Below are positions 59,497 through 64,000 of a DNA stretch of 64,000 nt, piece by piece. A program made the translations under genes and the position numbers. The DNA comes from Bradyrhizobium sp. SRS-191. GTDB taxonomy: Bacteria > Pseudomonadota > Alphaproteobacteria > Rhizobiales > Xanthobacteraceae. Within the stretch, counting starts at the first letter, position 1, and the number at the start of each line of letters is the position of its first letter. The notes below the pieces were generated by a model. That model saw only the letters and a list, made by a program, of their open reading frames with translations. It was not told the DNA's origin and searched no databases. The stretch covers positions 124,001 through 188,000 of the forward strand of contig NZ_JANBVS010000001.1 of assembly GCF_024586915.1 (NCBI RefSeq), given 5' to 3'.

Positions 59497-59836
59497 CGGT
59501 CAGGACACCATGGCGGGCTGAAGACGAGTGAGGAGCAGCGGATCAACGCGGACGATGCGCGGCGCTCCGGCGGGACGCTCCGCTGCGTGCTGCCCAGGCA
59601 CGTCAGGCGAAGCGTGGCTTCGATTCTGCACCGGCAGGTCCGTCATTGGCCGCGCCGGTGGTCACATTAAGGCCGGTTCATCACTGAACGAGGGCTGAAC
59701 CGCCGGCCCGATCGGAACCGATCCCCTGCGACACGATAGCGCTGCAGCGCAATTAGACAACAGCGGCGGTGCTGCAATCGGCATGGAGCTGCCCTGCCGG
59801 CACCGTGGCCGGGCAGGGCGTCGCGCCAGGGACGCG
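59497..59836. other. Gene-free stretch upstream of ndvB
   Basis: No convincing gene in these 340 bases. The hairpin GCCCTGCC / GGCAGGGC (59791-59819) lies just after the stop of the leftward gene at 59837 and may terminate it; CCGGTTCA / TGAACCGCCGG arms near 59673-59707 form another structure. An ndvB promoter should lie here but no clear boxes are seen. Confidence 0.5.
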
Positions 59837-60445
59837 CTACTGCTTGGCCGGCTGCGGCGAGGGCGAGGCCTGCGGCGCGGCGGGCTGGGCGGCTGCCGGC
59901 GCCGATCCGGCCGGGGCCGGCGTGGCAGCGGGGGCCGGCGCGGCGGCGACCTGCGGCTTGGCGTCCGGATTGATCCAGCAGGTGTGGACGTGGTTGTTCA
60001 GCGAGTTCGGCACCTTGTCGTCGATCTGGCCGACGAAGCGGGTCAGGCAGCGGAACGAGGCCTGGATGTGGCCGCCCGGGCAGCCGAACCGGTCATAGAG
60101 GTCGAGGTGGCGGAACGCGGTATCGAGGTCGTCGCGGTACATCAGCTGCACCACGCGCCGGCCGAGCCAGACGCATTCCGGATTGCCGGCCGGGCCGCCG
60201 CTCAGCGCCTGGGCGGCCTCGTTGAATTCATCCGCCTTGCGCTGGTTTTCCTTGAGGTCCGCCGGGCTCGAGGCCTGCGGCTTTTGGTCCTGGGGGTGGT
60301 CGTTGCCGCTCTGGGCGAAGGCGCCGGGGACGCCGGCGAGGACCGCAAGGCCCAAAGAGAGGCCCACAGACGCGACAAGGCGGGAAACCGTAAACTTGGA
60401 CTGGAGCACGCGTCGACCCATAAATTCCCCGAATGTTGCCTTCAT
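59837..60445 (-). CDS. Exported protein of the beta-glucan locus (202 aa)
   Basis: Signal peptide near residues 20-45 (VGLSLGLAVLAGVPGAFAQ). The mature part has four cysteines (NPECVWLG, RFGCPGGH, SFRCLTRF, HTCWINPD) and an alanine/proline-rich tail. From memory, homologues beside ndv genes are named beta-1,3/1,6-glucan biosynthesis proteins; ndvD of B. japonicum is a candidate identity, unproven. Divergent from ndvC. Confidence 0.7.
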   Translation of the reverse strand: MKATFGEFMGRRVLQSKFTVSRLVASVGLSLGLAVLAGVPGAFAQSGNDHPQDQKPQASSPADLKENQRKADEFNEAAQALSGGPAGNPECVWLGRRVVQLMYRDDLDTAFRHLDLYDRFGCPGGHIQASFRCLTRFVGQIDDKVPNSLNNHVHTCWINPDAKPQVAAAPAPAATPAPAGSAPAAAQPAAPQASPSPQPAKQ

Positions 60446-60678
60446 GCCGTCCCCTGGCGGACGCAGTGTTGATGCCGATCAAATCGGCCCCGATTGCGGC
60501 GGGAGATTGATTCCGACCGTCGCATGCCGTTCCTAAAATGGCGTTCCCAACGGGCGCATGAACGGCACCTTGAAACCGCGGGTGCGACGGGCAGGTCAAC
60601 CGGAGATTCCCAATGACTGGAATCTCGGATTTTGTCCAGCAACGCCCGAACTTTCTCGCGTCATCGTAAAGGACGGAT

Positions 60679-62394
60679 GTGACGAAGGGCGCCGCGCCGC
60701 GGCGGGCTCCGGAGATCGCCTACTTGGCAGATCGCCGCCGACCGGGTAATCGACACCACCTGCCTGGAGACACGGAACTGAAATCCCTTCGTACGCCGCT
60801 GGCGCTTCTGCTCATTTCCTTGGGTGTCATCGCCGCTGCGTGGTGGTGGCTGGCCAAGCCCATCACGCTCGCGCGCGCGCCCATCGAACTCGATTCGAAG
60901 GTGCAATGCGTGTCCTATGCGCCGTTCCGGGGACAGCAGAGCCCGCTGGATCCGACCACGCATATCGAGGCCGAGCAGATCGAGCAGGATCTGGTGCAAC
61001 TCGCCAAGATCAGCGAGTGCGTGCGCACCTATTCGATCGAGAACGGCCTCGACCAGGTGCCGGCGATCGCCTCGCGGGTCGGCATCAAGGTCATCCAGGG
61101 GATCTGGCTCGGCTCCAACAAGCTGAAGAACCAGCAGCAGATCGGCATCGCCGTCGACCTGATCAAGCGCTATCCGAACGTGATCACCGCGGTCGTGGTC
61201 GGCAACGAGGTGCTGCTGCGCGGTGAGATGACCACCGCCGATCTCGCCGCCACCATCCGCAGCGTCAAGGCGCAGGTCCAGGTCCCCGTCACCTATGCCG
61301 ACGTCTGGGAGTTCTGGCTGCGCAACCGCGAACTCTACGACATCGTCGACTTCGTCACGGTTCATATTCTGCCGTATTGGGAGGACATGCCGGTGCGCGC
61401 GAAATTCGCCGCCTCCCATGTCGACACCATCCGCCAGCAGGTCGGCGCGGCCTTCCCCGGCAAGGAGATCCTGATCGGAGAGACCGGCTGGCCGAGCGAG
61501 GGCCGCATGCGCGAGGGCGCGCTGCCGTCGCGCGCCAACCAGGCGCGCGTGGTGTCGGAGATCCTCTCGCTCGCCAAGCGCGAGAATTTCCGCGTCAATC
61601 TGATCGAAGCCTATGACCAGCCGTGGAAGCGCAAGCTCGAGGGCACCGTCGGCGGCTATTGGGGCCTGATCAGCGACGACACGCGCGCGCTGAAATATCC
61701 GCCGGGCGAGCCCGTCAGCAACTATCCCTTGTGGAAGCTGCAGATGGGCGGCGGCATGATCCTGTCGTTCGTCGTGTTCCTCGCCGGCTGGCTGACGGTG
61801 CGCCGCCGGCCCTGGCCGCCGCACATCTCGGCCTGGATCGGGGTCGGCATCTCCGCCACGACGGCCGGTGTTCTGCTCGGCATGGCCGCCGACAAGATGT
61901 TCTATGAGAGCCTCGGCGTCGGCGGCTGGCTGCAATGGGGCGCGCTGCTCGCCGCCGGCGTGCTGGCGCCGATCCTGGCCGCCAATGCCGCAATGGCCGG
62001 GCGGCCGCTGCCGACCTTCCTCGATCTGCTCGGGCCGAATGACGGCCGCAAACAGCTCAAGATCACCTACACGCTGGGTCTGGTGCTGATCGTCACGGTG
62101 CTGATCGCGGCCGAGACGGCGCTGGGCTTCGTGTTCGACCCGCGCTACCGCGACTTCCCATTCGCGAGCCTGACCATGGCGGTGGTGCCGTTCGCGATGC
62201 TGCTCGGCAATCGTCCGGCGCAGGGGCCCCGACCGATCGCCGAGGCCAGCTTTGCCGGCCTGCTGGCGATCTCGTCGGTCTACGTGATCTACAATGAAGG
62301 CCGCGACAATTGGCAGGCGCTGTGGACCTGCGCGATGTATCTCGCCTTGGCGTTCACGCTGTGGCGGGCGCGGGCCGCGCAAAGCCGAGGATGA
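60679..62394 (+). CDS. ndvC: Beta-glucan 1,6-branching protein, NdvC-like (571 aa)
   Basis: GTG start at 60679 with AAAGGA before it; no ATG lies upstream of the signal-anchor (LALLLISLGVIAAAWWWLA, about 41-59). The GH17-like domain follows, with catalytic glutamates in VVGNEVLL (E177) and IGETGWPSEG (E268). Seven or more membrane helices complete it. About 62 kDa, as for NdvC of B. japonicum, needed for beta-1,6 linkages in the cyclic glucan. Its GH17 part is related to that of NdvB. Confidence 0.83.
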   Translation: MTKGAAPRRAPEIAYLADRRRPGNRHHLPGDTELKSLRTPLALLLISLGVIAAAWWWLAKPITLARAPIELDSKVQCVSYAPFRGQQSPLDPTTHIEAEQIEQDLVQLAKISECVRTYSIENGLDQVPAIASRVGIKVIQGIWLGSNKLKNQQQIGIAVDLIKRYPNVITAVVVGNEVLLRGEMTTADLAATIRSVKAQVQVPVTYADVWEFWLRNRELYDIVDFVTVHILPYWEDMPVRAKFAASHVDTIRQQVGAAFPGKEILIGETGWPSEGRMREGALPSRANQARVVSEILSLAKRENFRVNLIEAYDQPWKRKLEGTVGGYWGLISDDTRALKYPPGEPVSNYPLWKLQMGGGMILSFVVFLAGWLTVRRRPWPPHISAWIGVGISATTAGVLLGMAADKMFYESLGVGGWLQWGALLAAGVLAPILAANAAMAGRPLPTFLDLLGPNDGRKQLKITYTLGLVLIVTVLIAAETALGFVFDPRYRDFPFASLTMAVVPFAMLLGNRPAQGPRPIAEASFAGLLAISSVYVIYNEGRDNWQALWTCAMYLALAFTLWRARAAQSRG

Positions 62395-62734
62395 GCAGGC
62401 CGATCGCCAGGCCCGACAGCACGATGTTGTAGAGCACGATGCCGACGCCGGCGGCGATCAGCCCGCCGGTCAGCAGCACGATCGACGGCCGCATCACGTG
62501 CAGCACCGCGATCACCAGCGCAGTGGCGCCGAATACCGAATTCTTGAACAGCGTGGTCGCGACCGCGCGGCTCTTGCAGGCGAGCGTCTGCAGCCCTGCG
62601 TCGCAGGCGAGCGCGACGCTCGACAGTTCGATGGCGAGATAGCGCAGATAGAGGGCGTAGCCGACGGTGACGAAGCCGACGATCAGGAGCCATTGCACCT
62701 GATAGGGCGAGAGGCGGAACGGGGTCTTTTTCAT
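62354..62734 (-). CDS. Small polytopic membrane protein (126 aa)
   Basis: Start at MKKTPFRLSP (62734); a frame start at 62770 is possible. Four hydrophobic segments, e.g. WLLIVGFVTVGYALYL, ATALVIAVLHVM, IVLLTGGLIAAGVGIVLY. Convergent with ndvC, overlapping its 3' end by 41 bases. Function unknown. Confidence 0.7.
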   Translation of the reverse strand: MKKTPFRLSPYQVQWLLIVGFVTVGYALYLRYLAIELSSVALACDAGLQTLACKSRAVATTLFKNSVFGATALVIAVLHVMRPSIVLLTGGLIAAGVGIVLYNIVLSGLAIGLLILGFARPAPATA

Positions 62735-62838
62735 GCGCGGGACTATGCTGCGGAACGGATCGCCGGACAAGCCGCAATGGATCTGATCGGACTGCTTTCA
62801 CAATCCGCTCAGAGCATCGGTCACGATGAGAGGAGCCG

Positions 62839-64000
62839 TCAGGAGCGGCGGAAGAACGACGACAGCGTCGCCGGCTGCTCCGGCTTCGGCGCCTCGGCCG
62901 GCGGCGGGGGCGGCGCCGCTGCGGCGGGCGGCTCCTCGCGCTTGCCATGACGCTGCTGCTGCGCCTGCGGCGGCAGCGCGCGCCGGCGCTGGACCGGCTT
63001 CTGGACGGCTGCGGGAGTGGCCGGCTTTGCCTCGGTGGCCTCGGGCTCTTCGCCGACCGCGAGGCGCTGGCCGTCATAGACGGTGGTTTCGCACGGACGC
63101 TGGGTCTCGGCCAGGGCCGCGCAGATCCGGGCGGCCGCCGCGGCATCTGTCAGCGGGCCGGCGCCAAGCCGCAGCAGCATGCCGGGGCCGCCGCGGCCTT
63201 CCTTCAGCATAATGATCGGCCGGAGAGCCGCGAGGTCGGCATTGCTCTTGACCAGGCCGCGCCACAGCGCCCGCAGGCCGGCGATGGAATTGGCACCGCC
63301 GAGATCGACCGCGAACTCGGTCTTCTGGACCGCCGTGGCCGCAGCCTCCGCTGTCTCAGCGCCCTTGGCTGCAACGTCTCCGCTGTCGACCTTGGCCGGC
63401 TTGTCGGCGTCAGCAGGCTTGACGGCCGGTTCCGGCTTCGGCTTGTCCGCGCTCGCCGCAGCAGGCGGGGGGGCCGCAGGCGGCCCGGCATTCGTTGCAG
63501 CCGCTCCGCCGGGGACGGGCATGAACGGCGACAGATTGGCGAAGGCCGGCAATGAATTCGGCGAGGAACTCGACGGGGCGGAGCCCACCGAGGCCGCCGC
63601 GGGCGGCTGCGAATCGACCGCCGCGATCTGCGGCAGTGGCGCGGGTTTCTGCGAGGAGGTCTGATTCGATCCGGCCTGTACGCTCTGCTTGGCCAGTGTG
63701 CCGGTGACCGATTCGAGGCCCTGCTCGAGCACGGTCACGCGGGCGTAGAGCCGGTCGCGATCGGTGTTGAGGGTCTCGATGGCGGCTCCGAGCTGGCGCG
63801 CCTCGCCCTGGGTGTCCCGGGCAAGCGACTGCAACAGCTGCGCCTGGCGCGACAGATCGGCCGCCGAAATCCGGTCCTTGCGCCATCCTTGCGCCGCTTG
63901 GCTGACAAAAATGGCCAGCCCGACGGCACCGACGGCGCCGGCTCCCCACCAGCCCAGCCGCCACATCGCGCGGCGATCGAGCTCGTTTTCGTCGGCAAAC
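62839..64000 (-). CDS. SPOR-like membrane protein, 5' end beyond the window
   Basis: An open frame runs through the window edge (reading ADENELDRRA before the in-frame Met at 63966). One membrane segment (WGAGAVGAVGLAIFVSQAA), a coiled coil (LSRQAQLLQSLARDTQGEAR), a long proline/alanine linker and a C-terminal SPOR-like part (GPLTDAAAAARICAALAE, CETTVYDGQRL). Such proteins bind septal peptidoglycan; assignment is tentative. Confidence 0.7.
   Translation of the reverse strand, partial: FADENELDRRAMWRLGWWGAGAVGAVGLAIFVSQAAQGWRKDRISAADLSRQAQLLQSLARDTQGEARQLGAAIETLNTDRDRLYARVTVLEQGLESVTGTLAKQSVQAGSNQTSSQKPAPLPQIAAVDSQPPAAASVGSAPSSSSPNSLPAFANLSPFMPVPGGAAATNAGPPAAPPPAAASADKPKPEPAVKPADADKPAKVDSGDVAAKGAETAEAAATAVQKTEFAVDLGGANSIAGLRALWRGLVKSNADLAALRPIIMLKEGRGGPGMLLRLGAGPLTDAAAAARICAALAETQRPCETTVYDGQRLAVGEEPEATEAKPATPAAVQKPVQRRRALPPQAQQQRHGKREEPPAAAAPPPPPAEAPKPEQPATLSSFFRRS

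Noticed and set aside
57181..59670. An 829-codon rightward frame opposite ndvB
   Set aside because: Low-complexity, Asp/Arg/Val-rich shadow of the GC-rich third positions of ndvB.
60661..62382. A 573-codon leftward frame opposite ndvC
   Set aside because: Shadow of ndvC; His/Arg/Asp-rich with no domain, while ndvC has catalytic motifs and membrane helices.

Overview
The window is high-GC alphaproteobacterial DNA, almost certainly Bradyrhizobium or a very close relative. Three things point there: a GH17/glycosyltransferase gene of about 100 kDa next to a GH17/membrane gene of about 62 kDa at 56.8-62.4 kb, which match the size and type of the B. japonicum cyclic beta-1,3/1,6-glucan genes ndvB and ndvC; GcrA and GapR family regulators; and several families of dispersed palindromic repeats of the kind common in that genus.

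Positions 1 to about 56.36 kb read as one large tailed-phage prophage of siphovirus type with an HK97-like head. Its left end, with any integrase, lies outside the window. It stops at the 3' end of a tRNA-Lys(TTT) gene, a plausible integration site. The lysogeny switch is at 2.3-4 kb: an S24-type repressor reads left, a small Cro-like gene reads right, and shared operator-like TCAACA/TGTTGA motifs sit on both sides of the immunity genes. A leftward run of small genes (57-2319) and a long, tightly overlapping rightward early operon (3.7-23 kb) leave this switch. The early operon is rich in DNA-modifying and cell-cycle functions: a ParB/MT-A70 protein, a C5 methyltransferase with six internal repeats, an SNF2 helicase/methyltransferase fusion interrupted by a LAGLIDADG intein, GcrA-like and GapR-like proteins, an HD phosphohydrolase, and a nuclease/SNF2 helicase pair. 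It ends with a putative replication protein whose linker DNA is full of inverted repeats (candidate origin) and a NusG-like protein followed by three stacked hairpins.

The late region (23.3-51.5 kb) carries an HNH nuclease, terminase, portal, protease, capsid, connector, tail tube, a tail chaperone with a textbook -1 frameshift signal (A AAA AAG), tape measure, tail tip and fibres, then lysis genes. Cargo (moron) genes interrupt it: a reverse-strand SGNH-like membrane protein at 45.8-46.9 kb and a fatty acid hydroxylase-like protein at 49.7 kb. After a strong terminator at 51.45 kb there is an accessory region: a small reverse-strand gene behind a strikingly structured leader RNA, a HigBA toxin-antitoxin pair with its promoter/operator visible, an XRE/ImmA metallopeptidase pair, and an SRAP (YedK/HMCES) gene.

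From 56.8 kb to the end lies the host chromosome: ndvB, a small secreted protein, ndvC, a membrane protein and the start of a SPOR-like membrane protein gene running off the edge. Repeats of host type have also invaded prophage genes in frame, notably in the leftward 148-aa gene, the Tat-signal protein and the helicase/methyltransferase. All functions are inferred from sequence patterns and remembered family features; no database search was run.
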